DNA from: Devosia sp. YR412
Lineage (GTDB): Bacteria; Pseudomonadota; Alphaproteobacteria; Rhizobiales; Devosiaceae
DNA length: 64,000 nucleotides
Assembly: GCF_900110945.1 (NCBI RefSeq)
Contig: NZ_FOFL01000002.1
Location: 248,001-312,000, forward strand
Reading direction: 5' to 3'
The position numbers were made by a program, and so were the translations under genes. The notes below the pieces were generated by a model, which was not told the DNA's origin, did not search any database, and worked only from the letters and a program-made list of their open reading frames with translations. Shown one piece after another: positions 28,071-36,699 of the stretch; position 1 is the first letter of the stretch; every line of letters starts with the position of its first letter.

Positions 28071-28625
28071 ATGTTGCGCCTTATGTCCGATCCGCACGAC
28101 GCCGAACTGCTGTTGCCCCGTATCGCCAAAGGCGAGCGAAGCGCATTGGCGGGACTGTTCCAGGTGGAATCCGGTCGCCTCGTCGCCGTGGCCCAGCGCA
28201 TCCTGCGCCGCCGCGACCTGGCCGAGGAAGCCGTGCAGGAAGTTTTCGTCGCCGTCTGGCATCGCGCGGGCCAGTTCGATCCTTTGCGTGGGTCTGCCCG
28301 CGGCTGGCTGACCACCATGACGCGCAACCGCGCCATCAACATGCTGCGCGATGGCAGCCGCATGGACTATCACGACAGCACCACGCTGGCCGACATGGGC
28401 GATCGCGCCGTGGACGCGCAAGAGGCCTTCGATGCCCTCGCGGAACGCGATGCGCTGCGCATCTGCCTCGAACAATTGGATGAACCTCGGCGCCGCGCCG
28501 TGCTGCTGTGCTATGTCACCGGCCTCAGCCATGGCGAGGCGGCGGCGACCATGCAGGCGCCGCTCGGCACCATCAAGGCCTGGATCCGCCGCAGCGTCGT
28601 GTCCCTGCAGGAGTGCCTGTCATGA
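28071..28625 (+). CDS. ECF-family RNA polymerase sigma factor
   Basis: A 184-residue extracytoplasmic-function sigma factor. Region 2 is seen in FQVESGRLVAVAQRILRRRDLAEEAVQEVFVAVWHRAGQFDP and GSARGWLTTMTRNRAINMLR. Region 4 is in LEQLDEPRRRAVLLCYVTGLSHGEAAATMQAPLGTIKAWIRRSVVSL. It directs core polymerase to a small stress regulon. The ATG at 28071 follows CAGGAG; a GTG twelve bases earlier is possible. It overlaps its anti-sigma gene by ATGA. The group resembles the SigK/RskA-type ECFs. It is oriented against the surrounding division genes, inside the dcw cluster, and is probably autoregulated through the mirrored promoter. Confidence 0.95.
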   Translation: MLRLMSDPHDAELLLPRIAKGERSALAGLFQVESGRLVAVAQRILRRRDLAEEAVQEVFVAVWHRAGQFDPLRGSARGWLTTMTRNRAINMLRDGSRMDYHDSTTLADMGDRAVDAQEAFDALAERDALRICLEQLDEPRRRAVLLCYVTGLSHGEAAATMQAPLGTIKAWIRRSVVSLQECLS

Positions 28626-29317
28626 TGCCCGAACAGACCGAGCAAGTTGGCCTTTATGTGCTGGGCACAATGGAGGACGCAGATCGCGCTGACTTCGGGC
28701 GGGCCATGCGGGCAGATCCCGCGCTGCAAGCTGCGGTCGATCGGCTGGCGGCGCATCTGCAGCACCTCGATGACACCGCCGCTCCGGCACCGGTCAATTC
28801 AGCGCTATGGCAAACCATCGAGAGCAAGCTCGATGGCGCATCAGCATCGGAAAACGTGGTTGCGTTCCCGACCCACAGACGGGCCTTGCCGCAATGGTAT
28901 GGCATTGCCGCCAGTGCAGTCATCGCCTTGGGCATCGGCTATCTGGCCGGCAGCATGACCACGACCGCGCCGCGCGAGCCCCTGATGATCGCCGTGCTGC
29001 TCAATGAGGGCGACGCCCAGCCCGGCGCCATCGTCGAAGCCTTTGCCGACGACAGCATCCGCCTGGTGCCGCTGGAAGATTTCGCCGTGCCGGAAGGCCG
29101 TATCCTGCAGGTCTGGACGCTGCCAGACGCCGGCACCGGCCCGGTATCCCTCGGCACTTTCAGCGATCCGCACACGATCAACCTGACCGGCCCGGAACTG
29201 CCCGAGCCCGCCAGCGGCCAGCTCTACGAGATCACCCTCGAACCGGCCCCCGGCTCCCCGACCGGACGGCCGACCGGTCCGATCCTGGTCAAGGGCTTTG
29301 CCCGTCCGCCGGTTTAG
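28622..29317 (+). CDS. Anti-sigma factor (RskA-like), membrane-anchored
   Basis: A 231-residue protein that presumably sequesters the upstream sigma factor. The N-terminal cytoplasmic part (about 1-90) has the helical anti-sigma pattern [19 protein letters not shown]...[15 protein letters not shown]. One membrane helix spans about 93-112 ([19 protein letters not shown]). The extracytoplasmic part matches the RskA C-terminal domain, with [21 protein letters not shown] and [21 protein letters not shown]. No HxxxCxxC zinc motif is present. It starts inside the sigma stop codon (ATGA) and its end overlaps the convergent mraY stop by four bases. Confidence 0.92.
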   Translation: MMPEQTEQVGLYVLGTMEDADRADFGRAMRADPALQAAVDRLAAHLQHLDDTAAPAPVNSALWQTIESKLDGASASENVVAFPTHRRALPQWYGIAASAVIALGIGYLAGSMTTTAPREPLMIAVLLNEGDAQPGAIVEAFADDSIRLVPLEDFAVPEGRILQVWTLPDAGTGPVSLGTFSDPHTINLTGPELPEPASGQLYEITLEPAPGSPTGRPTGPILVKGFARPPV

Positions 29318-30399
29318 CGCAGCTTCAGGCTGCTCAACCCGATCAGCGCCAGCACGAAGCTGATGATCCAGAACCGGATCACCACCTGGCTTTCGGTCCA
29401 GCCGAGGTGCTCGAAATGGTGATGGATCGGCGCCATGCGGAACACCCGCTTGCCGGTCAGCTTGAATGAGGCGACCTGAACGATCACCGAGACAGCTTCG
29501 AGCACGAAAAGGCCACCGATGATGGCGAGAACCAGCTCATGCTTGACCGCGACTGCGATGGTGCCGAGCGCGCCGCCAAGGGCCAGCGAGCCGGTATCGC
29601 CCATGAAAATTTGCGCCGGAGGGGCGTTGAACCACAGGAAGCCAAGGCCAGCGCCGATAAGCGCGCCGCAAACCACCGAGAGTTCGGCCGTTCCCGGTAC
29701 CGCATTGAGCAGCAGATACTCAGAGAAATTGGCGCTACCGACCAGATAGGCGATCAGCGCGAAACAGGCCGCGGCAACCATCACTGGCACAATGGCCAAG
29801 CCATCGAGACCGTCGGTGAGGTTCACCGAATTGCCGGCTGCAACCACGACGAAGCCGCCGAACAGAATGTAGAAATAGCCCAGGTTCAGCGCCAGATCCT
29901 TGACGAACGGAAACAGCAGCGAGGTCCCGTAGGAGCCTTGGGCGAGCTGCGAAATAAAGAAGGCCGCGATGCAGCCGATCAGCGCTTCGAGCATCAGGCG
30001 CTGCCGCCCGCCGAAGCCGGCATGGCTCATCCGCTTGACCTTGAGATAGTCGTCGTAAAAGCCGATGGCGCCGAAGCCGATGGTGACGAACAGCACAACC
30101 CAGACATAGCCATTGGAAAGATTGGCCCAGAGCAGCGTCGAAATCACCGCGCCCGACAGGATCATCAGCCCGCCCATGGTGGGCGTGCCCTTCTTGGTGA
30201 GCAGGTGTCCGGCTGGACCATCTTCGCGGATCGGCTGGCCCCTGCCCTGCTTGAGGCGCAGCAGCGCGATCATGCCGGGGCCGAACAAGAAGACGAAGAA
30301 CAGCGCGGTGACGACGGCGCCGGCCGTGCGAAAGGTGATGTAGCGGAAAACGTTGAAGGCCGTGAGGGCATCACCCAGCTGACCAAGGAAATACAACAT
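29314..30399 (-). CDS. mraY: Phospho-N-acetylmuramoyl-pentapeptide transferase
   Basis: MraY links UDP-MurNAc-pentapeptide to undecaprenyl phosphate, making lipid I in the cytoplasmic membrane. The 361-residue product has ten membrane helices, the catalytic [22 protein letters not shown] and [11 protein letters not shown] segments, and the histidine motif [15 protein letters not shown]. It is the last gene of the rsmH-to-mraY operon, 27 bases after murF. In other members of the order murD follows; here the convergent anti-sigma gene overlaps its stop by four bases (TTAG). Confidence 0.97.
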   Translation of the reverse strand: MLYFLGQLGDALTAFNVFRYITFRTAGAVVTALFFVFLFGPGMIALLRLKQGRGQPIREDGPAGHLLTKKGTPTMGGLMILSGAVISTLLWANLSNGYVWVVLFVTIGFGAIGFYDDYLKVKRMSHAGFGGRQRLMLEALIGCIAAFFISQLAQGSYGTSLLFPFVKDLALNLGYFYILFGGFVVVAAGNSVNLTDGLDGLAIVPVMVAAACFALIAYLVGSANFSEYLLLNAVPGTAELSVVCGALIGAGLGFLWFNAPPAQIFMGDTGSLALGGALGTIAVAVKHELVLAIIGGLFVLEAVSVIVQVASFKLTGKRVFRMAPIHHHFEHLGWTESQVVIRFWIISFVLALIGLSSLKLR

Positions 30400-30426
30400 G
30401 AAGCGGAGCGTCCTCGTTGGGTGGGT

Positions 30427-31818
30427 TCAGTTACTGCCGAACTGCTGGCGGATCTTGTCGACGATACGCGCGAGCCCCACGCCGTTGGACCCTTTGACCA
30501 TAACAGCGTCGCCATAGGCAAGGTCGGATAGCACGATCTCCGCCATCTCCTGCGCCGTCTGTGTATGGGCGGCAACACGGCCTGGCCCGAGCGCATCAGC
30601 CAAGGCCGCCATGCCGGCGCCCACCAGATAGATGCCTTCGGCACCAGAGGCATTGACGGCCGGAACAAGGCTGGCGTGCAGGCTCGCCGATTGCTTGCCC
30701 AGCTCCAACATGTCGCCAAGAATGACAAGCTTGCGGCCACCCGGCGCAGTTTGGGCGGCGAACACATCCAGCGCCGCGGTCATCGAGGCCGTATTGGCAT
30801 TATAACTTTCATCAGTGAGCAGCAGCGGCCTGTCCGATGGCCCCAGGGTCAGCCGCTGGCCACGTCCCGGCTGCGCGCCAAAACCGGCCAAGGCCCGCAG
30901 CGCCACGGCCGGCTCGATGCCGGCGAGATGGCTGACGGCCAGTGCTGCCGTGGCATTGGCGACCATGTGGCGGCCGGGCACATTGAGCACCAGCGCATGG
31001 CGGGTGCCGTCATGTTCCACAGTGGCAAAGCTCTTGTCGGCAGCGATTTCCATATCGAGGATCTGCCAATCCACGCCGCGCGCCTCGCCATAGGTGACGA
31101 TCCGGCCAACGCCGGCCGCATTGGCCTCATCGAGAAGGACATTGAGCTGCGGATGATCGGCATTGAGCACCACCGTACCGCCCGGCTCCAGCCCGGCAAA
31201 TATCTCTGCCTTGGCGCGGGCGATGCCGTCCAAGGAGCCGAAGGCTTCAAGATGCGCTGCGGCAATCGTGGTAATGACAGCAATATGCGGCCGCACCAGT
31301 TGGGCCAGCGGGCGGATTTCGTCAGGCCCGCTCATACCCATTTCGAACACGCCGAACTGCGCCGTTTCGGGGAACCGTGCCAGCATCAGCGGCACGCCCC
31401 AGTGATTGTTGAAGCTCTTGATCGAGGCATGGGTTTCCCCCGCCGCCTCGAACACCACGCGAATGGCTTCCTTGGTCGTGGTCTTGCCGACGCTGCCGGT
31501 TACGCCGACAACAATAGCCCTGCTGCGCGAACGGGCAGCGGCACCCACAGCCCGCATGCCTTCCAGTGCATCGGGAACCATGACGCGCTTGTTGCCCTCA
31601 CCCCGGCTGACCAGAGCGGCGACCGCGCCATTGGCCAGTGCCGTATCGACGAAATCATGCCCGTCGAAGCGGTCGCCCTTGATGGCAACGAACAGCGCAT
31701 CAGGCCCGATCTCGCGGGAGTCGATGCTGATGGCATTGATCGGCGTCGACGGATCGAGACTGCTCGACCCGCCGGTCGCGGCAAGAATTTTGGCAATAGT
31801 GTAGAGGGGCTTGCTCAT
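30427..31818 (-). CDS. murF: UDP-MurNAc-tripeptide--D-Ala-D-Ala ligase
   Basis: MurF adds D-Ala-D-Ala to UDP-MurNAc-tripeptide. The 463-residue product has the N-terminal ISIDSREIGPDALFVAIKGDRFDGHDF uridine-binding region, the ATP loop VGVTGSVGKTTTKEAI, FNNHWGVPLMLARF, MGMSGPDEI and the C-terminal LLTDESYNANTASMTAALDVF with VILGDMLELG. The ATG at 31818 follows AGGATCGTC. It lies 75 bases after murE and 27 before mraY. The long open frame on the opposite strand (30565-33333) is a composition shadow of murF and murE. Confidence 0.97.
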   Translation of the reverse strand: MSKPLYTIAKILAATGGSSSLDPSTPINAISIDSREIGPDALFVAIKGDRFDGHDFVDTALANGAVAALVSRGEGNKRVMVPDALEGMRAVGAAARSRSRAIVVGVTGSVGKTTTKEAIRVVFEAAGETHASIKSFNNHWGVPLMLARFPETAQFGVFEMGMSGPDEIRPLAQLVRPHIAVITTIAAAHLEAFGSLDGIARAKAEIFAGLEPGGTVVLNADHPQLNVLLDEANAAGVGRIVTYGEARGVDWQILDMEIAADKSFATVEHDGTRHALVLNVPGRHMVANATAALAVSHLAGIEPAVALRALAGFGAQPGRGQRLTLGPSDRPLLLTDESYNANTASMTAALDVFAAQTAPGGRKLVILGDMLELGKQSASLHASLVPAVNASGAEGIYLVGAGMAALADALGPGRVAAHTQTAQEMAEIVLSDLAYGDAVMVKGSNGVGLARIVDKIRQQFGSN

Positions 31819-31893
31819 GACGCGATCCTGCCGCAGGCGGCACCTCTCCCAAAGGCAGAGGTGTGGTTCGGTGCCAGCCTGTCGCTCAAAATC

Positions 31894-33336
31894 TTACCCC
31901 TTGATCGCCTCCGCCACGACCTCATGGTCGGAGAAATGGTGCTTCGTCGTGCCGACGATCTGGTAGTCCTCGTGGCCCTTGCCGGCAACCAGCAAGACGT
32001 CACCCTTTTGCAGCGACTTGACTGCCGCAACAATAGCTTCCTTGCGGTCGCCGATTTCCTTGGCGCCCTTGGCCGTGGCGAGGATTTCCTTGCGGATCGT
32101 CGCGGCATCCTCGGTGCGGGGGTTGTCGTCGGTGACAATGACATCGTCGGCCATGCGCTGGGCCACTTCGCCCATCATCGGCCGCTTGCCCTTGTCGCGA
32201 TCGCCCCCTGCCCCGAAGACGACTCGCAGCTTCCCCTTGGCATATGGCCGAAGCGAGGCAAGCGCCGATTCCAGCGCCACCGGCTTGTGCGAATAGTCGA
32301 TGAAAATAGCCGCGCCATTATGTTCGCCCACCAGCTCCAGTCGGCCCTTGGCGCCGACCAGTTCGGAAAGCGCCGGGAAGGCCTGCGCCTTGTCGACGCC
32401 GCTCGACATGGCGAGCGCTGCCGCGACGATGGCATTGGAGACCTGGAATTCGCCGGTCAGCGGCAGGTGGAAGCTAAGCTTTTCGCCGACATGGCGCACC
32501 TCGACGCGCTGGCCATAGCCCTCCGGCTTGACCGACAGCACCTCGATATAGGCGCCCTCGCGACCAACCGTCAGCAGCGTGGCGCTGGCGCCGAGCGCTG
32601 CGAACATGAAGGGTTCGTATTCCGGGTCATCGACATTGACCACTGCCGCGCCGCCATCGACCAGCAGGTCGGTGAACAGGCGCAGCTTGGCATTGCGGTA
32701 TTCGTCCATGTCAGCGTGATAGTCGAGATGGTCGCGGCTGAGATTGGTGAAGGCCACCGCCTCGAAATGCATGCCGTCGAGCCGGCGCTGGTCAAGGCCA
32801 TGGCTCGACGCTTCAAGCGCCACATGGTCGATGCCCTGGGCCTTGAGTGCGCGCATCGACTGGTGCAGCGTGCGCGAATCCGGCGTGGTCAGGCTGCCTT
32901 CGATATGGCGCGTGGCCGTATCGACGCCGAGCGTACCGATGCTGGCACCGGGCACGCCGGCATAGTTCCAGATCTGGCGCACGAAGGAAGCGACCGAGGT
33001 CTTGCCATTGGTGCCGGTGACGGCAACGGTGATTTCCGGCTGCGGCTCGAAAATCCGCGAGGCGGCGCGGGCATAGGCGGCCCGCACATCCTTGACGACG
33101 ACAACGGGCACGCCCGGATCGCCCACCGGGGCGGCATCGGTGATAATGGCCAACGCGCCGCGTTTGACCGCGTCGGGCACGAATTGGTTGCCATGCACAT
33201 TGTGCCCCGGCAGCGCAAAGAAGATATCCCCCGGCTCGATCCGGCGGCTGTCGGAATTGAGGCCGAAGACCGCGCCCAGGCCCTTCTTGGGGCGGGCGCC
33301 GGAGCCTTCGAGCAATTGTGTTACGCTGAGTGACAC
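31894..33336 (-). CDS. murE: UDP-MurNAc-L-Ala-D-Glu--mDAP ligase
   Basis: MurE adds the third stem residue. The 480-residue product shows SDSRRIEPGDIFFALPG, the ATP loop VTGTNGKTSVASF, LEASSHGLDQRRLDG, TNLSRDHLDYH and the VTDDNPRTED motif. DNPR is the signature of the meso-diaminopimelate-specific enzyme, so this organism has mDAP peptidoglycan, consistent with the L,D-transpeptidase in the window. The start is a GTG at 33336 with AAGGA nine bases upstream; further upstream the frame runs into the end of ftsI. The ftsI stop is 19 bases away. Confidence 0.96.
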   Translation of the reverse strand: MSLSVTQLLEGSGARPKKGLGAVFGLNSDSRRIEPGDIFFALPGHNVHGNQFVPDAVKRGALAIITDAAPVGDPGVPVVVVKDVRAAYARAASRIFEPQPEITVAVTGTNGKTSVASFVRQIWNYAGVPGASIGTLGVDTATRHIEGSLTTPDSRTLHQSMRALKAQGIDHVALEASSHGLDQRRLDGMHFEAVAFTNLSRDHLDYHADMDEYRNAKLRLFTDLLVDGGAAVVNVDDPEYEPFMFAALGASATLLTVGREGAYIEVLSVKPEGYGQRVEVRHVGEKLSFHLPLTGEFQVSNAIVAAALAMSSGVDKAQAFPALSELVGAKGRLELVGEHNGAAIFIDYSHKPVALESALASLRPYAKGKLRVVFGAGGDRDKGKRPMMGEVAQRMADDVIVTDDNPRTEDAATIRKEILATAKGAKEIGDRKEAIVAAVKSLQKGDVLLVAGKGHEDYQIVGTTKHHFSDHEVVAEAIKG

Positions 33337-33355
33337 GGAGGCAAATCCTTCTGGA

Positions 33356-35095
33356 TCAGTTGAATTGTGAACCCGGCGGGCCGTTGCGAAGCGCAGCGGG
33401 CACCAGGCTATCATCGATCAGTGGCGAAAAATCGGGGGCAATGCCGAGCATCGGCGCAACGCGCTGCACGATACGGCCGGTCACGGTACCGGCATTCCAG
33501 CCAGCGGTCGTGCCGGTCTGGGCGCTTTCGGCCTTGGGCTCGTCAACCATGATCACCATGGCATAGCGCGGATTATCCAGCGGGAAGGCCGAGCCGAAGA
33601 AGTTGGTCACCTTGCTGGACGAATAGCGGCCATCGACCACCTTTTCGGCGGTACCCGTCTTGCCGCCGACGCGGAAGCCCAGCGCCAGTTTGTTCATCTG
33701 TCCGCCCGAACCACCCGACCCGATCGCATTGAGCCGCATCAGATAGCGGATCGCCTCGCTTGTGGAAGGCTGCACGACGCGGCGATACAGCGGCTCGGCA
33801 TCGGCCATGCTGCGCTTGTAGAGCGTCGGCGAAATGTAATTGCCGCCATTCACGAACGCCGAATAGGCGGCGACCATATGCAGCGGTGACACCGACAAAC
33901 CATGGCCGAAGGAGGCCGTGGCCGCGCCGACTTCCGAAAAGCTCTTGGGCACGGTGGGCAGGCGCATTTCCGGCAGTTCGAACTGCACGCGCTCGTCAAA
34001 GCCCATGGTCGACAGGAACGCCCGGTAATTGTCCTTGCCCATGGCCTGCATGACGCGGATCGTGCCGATATTGGAGGAGTATTTATAGACTTCCGGCAGG
34101 CTCAGAATGCGGTGCTTGCCGTGGAAATCGTCGATGGTGAAGCGGCCGAAACGCACCCCGAAGCGCGCATCGAACTGGTCGGTCACCCGCACCGAGCCGC
34201 TATCCAGCGCCCCGGCCAAGGTCACCGTCTTGAAGATCGAGCCCGGCTCGAAGATGCCGGCGGTGATGCGGTTGAAACTGTCCTTGACCAGGGCGGTCTT
34301 GGGATCGTTGGGATCGAAATCAGGCAGCGAGGCCAAGGCGATGATCTCACCGGTATGGATATCCATCATCACGCCGGCGGCCGCGATGGCCTTGTAGCGC
34401 GTCATCGCATCGGCCAGTTGCTCGTGCATGATGTGCTGCACGCGCATGTCGACGCTGAGCTCGACCGGCGCCAGTGCATTGCCGCGCGCCAGGCCTAGGT
34501 CCTGCAGCAGGGCGATGGAATCGCTGTCCATATGCTTTTCGATGCCGGCGATGCCCTGGTTGTCGATATTGGTCGAGCCCAGGATATGGCTGGCTTCGCT
34601 CATTCCGGGATAGAATCGCTTGGACTCAGTGATGAAGTCGATGCCGGGAATGCCCAGCCGCATCACCTTGTCCTGGATGGCGGGCGACAGCTCGCGCTGC
34701 ACCCAGACAAAGCCCTTGTCGCCAGTCAGGCGATTGCGCAGGAAATCTTCGCTCAGATCGGGCAAGACCGTGCGCAGTTTCTGCACCGCCTCTTCCACAT
34801 CGATGATGCGGCGCGGCTCGGCAAACAGCGACGGCACGCGGATATCGACGGCCATTTCGAGGCCATTGCGATCAAGGATCGGCGGCCGCGTCGCGGTGAT
34901 GACGTCGCGCGCCTGCCCCTCGATGGTGGAATCGGTTTCCACCATGCCGAGCTGCACGAGACGACCACCGACCAGGCCAAAGCCCAGCACCATGGCCAGC
35001 ACCATCCATCGGATGCGCGCCTGGGTGAGATTGCCGCGCGCCTTGCGCGCGCCTTCGATCGAAATGGTGGGGGCGAAATCGTCGGCAACGGCCAT
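33356..35095 (-). CDS. ftsI: Septal peptidoglycan transpeptidase FtsI (PBP3)
   Basis: FtsI is the class B penicillin-binding protein that crosslinks septal peptidoglycan with FtsW. The 579-residue product has a short cytoplasmic tail, one membrane helix (about 29-50), the pedestal domain and the transpeptidase domain. The active-site motifs are intact: S286-x-x-K289 (EPGSIFKT), SSN at 340-342 and KTG at 479-481. It starts with ATG overlapping the ftsL stop (TAATG). A ribosome site GAAGGGA precedes it. Confidence 0.97.
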   Translation of the reverse strand: MAVADDFAPTISIEGARKARGNLTQARIRWMVLAMVLGFGLVGGRLVQLGMVETDSTIEGQARDVITATRPPILDRNGLEMAVDIRVPSLFAEPRRIIDVEEAVQKLRTVLPDLSEDFLRNRLTGDKGFVWVQRELSPAIQDKVMRLGIPGIDFITESKRFYPGMSEASHILGSTNIDNQGIAGIEKHMDSDSIALLQDLGLARGNALAPVELSVDMRVQHIMHEQLADAMTRYKAIAAAGVMMDIHTGEIIALASLPDFDPNDPKTALVKDSFNRITAGIFEPGSIFKTVTLAGALDSGSVRVTDQFDARFGVRFGRFTIDDFHGKHRILSLPEVYKYSSNIGTIRVMQAMGKDNYRAFLSTMGFDERVQFELPEMRLPTVPKSFSEVGAATASFGHGLSVSPLHMVAAYSAFVNGGNYISPTLYKRSMADAEPLYRRVVQPSTSEAIRYLMRLNAIGSGGSGGQMNKLALGFRVGGKTGTAEKVVDGRYSSSKVTNFFGSAFPLDNPRYAMVIMVDEPKAESAQTGTTAGWNAGTVTGRIVQRVAPMLGIAPDFSPLIDDSLVPAALRNGPPGSQFN

Positions 35096-35484
35096 TATTC
35101 GATCCCTTCCAGCTCGAGGATGGCATCGATCGGATCGACACCGGCGGCGAGCGATTCAAACAGCGAATTCATCGCCGATGTATTGGGCTGCTGCCGCACT
35201 GGACGCATCGGCAGGGCTTCGAAGGCGCCGAACTGCTCCTGCTTGACCGGGGCGATGGCCAAAGCCAGCTCGTGCCGCGCCACGATCGGCCCGATATGAC
35301 CCGGCTGGCTCAGCACTGCTTCGTCGGCCTTGAGGATGGAGAGTTCGCCCTCCTGGCTGTCGATCTGGGCGATCAGTTCGGTGCGCTGGCTGGCGGTATT
35401 TTCGATCGAGAACTTGATCGCATAAACGCCCGACAGCATCAGCACGCTGGTGAAGATCAAAAAGATGTTGAGATTGCGGATCAT
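35095..35484 (-). CDS. ftsL: Cell division protein FtsL
   Basis: FtsL is a small bitopic divisome protein that works with FtsB and FtsQ to activate FtsWI. The 129-residue product has a five-residue tail, a membrane helix (NIFLIFTSVLMLSGVYAI) and a periplasmic coiled coil (SIENTASQRTELIAQIDSQEGELSILKADEAVL) followed by a weakly conserved acidic tail. Sequence similarity in this family is low, so position between rsmH and ftsI is the main evidence. Its ATG overlaps the rsmH stop (ATGA), with GAGGGG upstream. Confidence 0.88.
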   Translation of the reverse strand: MIRNLNIFLIFTSVLMLSGVYAIKFSIENTASQRTELIAQIDSQEGELSILKADEAVLSQPGHIGPIVARHELALAIAPVKQEQFGAFEALPMRPVRQQPNTSAMNSLFESLAAGVDPIDAILELEGIE

Positions 35485-36479
35485 GCGCCCCTCACCTGCG
35501 GCACGCTGAGACCGTCATAGCTGACGGGACGCTGTGCGGCATCGGAGCGGGTCGCGGCGCGCAGGATGGCCGAGCGGGCCCGTGGGTTGCGGCCAAGTTC
35601 AGCCTCGCCGGCCTTGCGCGCCTTGGCAACCTCGACCCAGCGACGAGCCTCAGCCTCGACCTGCGGCAGGTGGCGCGACTGGGCTGGACCACCCTTGTCG
35701 GGATCAAAGAAGCGTTTAACGATACGGTCTTCCAGCGAGTGGAAGGTGACGACGACCAGCCTGCCGCCCTCGTCCAGCAGCCGCTCGGCGGCAAACAGCG
35801 CCTCAGCCAACTGCTCGAACTCGGCATTGACCGCAATACGCAGCGCCTGAAAGGTGCGCGTGGCCGGATGCGCATCGCCCGGCTTGCGGCCGATAGCCTT
35901 CTCGACGATCTTTGCCAGCTCCAGCGTCGTCGCGATCGGCGCAATGTCGCGCGCTGCGACGATGAACTGGGCAATACGGCGCGACTTGCGCTCTTCGCCA
36001 AAGGCATAAAGCAGGTTGGCCAAAGGCTCCGCATCGAGCTTGTTGACGAGGTCGGCAGCGCTTTCGCCCTGCCCGCTCATCCGCATGTCGAGCGGTCCTT
36101 CGCGCATGAAAGAAAAGCCGCGTTCGGCCTGATCGAGCTGCATCGAGGACACGCCGATATCGAGCACCACGCCGTCGATCGGCCCATGTTCGGCCGCCAG
36201 GGTATCGAGCTCGGAAAAGGTGCCCGGCACGAAGATCAGCCGGCCTTCGAACTCCGCCATCAGCGCGTCGGCAAACGGCTTGACGCTCGGGTCGCGGTCA
36301 ATGGCGATAACAATCGCGCCCGCTTCGAGCAAGGCACGCGAATAGCCGCCGGCACCAAAGGTGCCGTCGATGATGCGCTTGCCGTCGAGCGGAGACAGCG
36401 CCGCAAGAACCTCGTCCAGCAGGACGGGAACATGCGGGCCATTATCTTGGCTGGTTTCGGGCAGGAAACGCTTGCCCAT
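35481..36479 (-). CDS. rsmH: 16S rRNA m4C1402 methyltransferase RsmH
   Basis: RsmH (MraW) methylates N4 of C1402 of 16S rRNA. The 332-residue product has HVPVLLDEVLAAL, the SAM loop DGTFGAGGYSRALLEAG, LDIGVSSMQLDQAERGFSF, GPLDMRM and FHSLEDRIVKRFF, all diagnostic. The ATG at 36479 follows GGAG at 11 bases; the frame runs on upstream without similarity. It opens the dcw operon, and mraZ, its usual upstream neighbour, is missing: the divergent histidine kinase gene begins only 220 bases away. That gap shows no other gene. Confidence 0.96.
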   Translation of the reverse strand: MGKRFLPETSQDNGPHVPVLLDEVLAALSPLDGKRIIDGTFGAGGYSRALLEAGAIVIAIDRDPSVKPFADALMAEFEGRLIFVPGTFSELDTLAAEHGPIDGVVLDIGVSSMQLDQAERGFSFMREGPLDMRMSGQGESAADLVNKLDAEPLANLLYAFGEERKSRRIAQFIVAARDIAPIATTLELAKIVEKAIGRKPGDAHPATRTFQALRIAVNAEFEQLAEALFAAERLLDEGGRLVVVTFHSLEDRIVKRFFDPDKGGPAQSRHLPQVEAEARRWVEVAKARKAGEAELGRNPRARSAILRAATRSDAAQRPVSYDGLSVPQVRGA

Positions 36480-36699
36480 AGATGCCGCTACTCCACTCCG
36501 GCCGAAATCCGGTCCGTAAACATTTCCGCACTTTTGACCACACAGGTTTAAGATTCTGTTTCCCATGAGCGATTAGCCGGTGTTTTGAAGCTTCGGATTC
36601 AGAAATTATTGCAATGAAACCTTGGTGGAACTGCTTTTCTGTGTTGTGTGGCCCTGCCCTTTGCGCCATGAACACGGATACTGCGCGCCGGGAGCGTAA

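Noticed and set aside
30565..33333. 922-codon open frame on the plus strand
   Set aside because: It lies antisense across murF and murE, has no recognisable motif and the composition of a GC-rich codon shadow.
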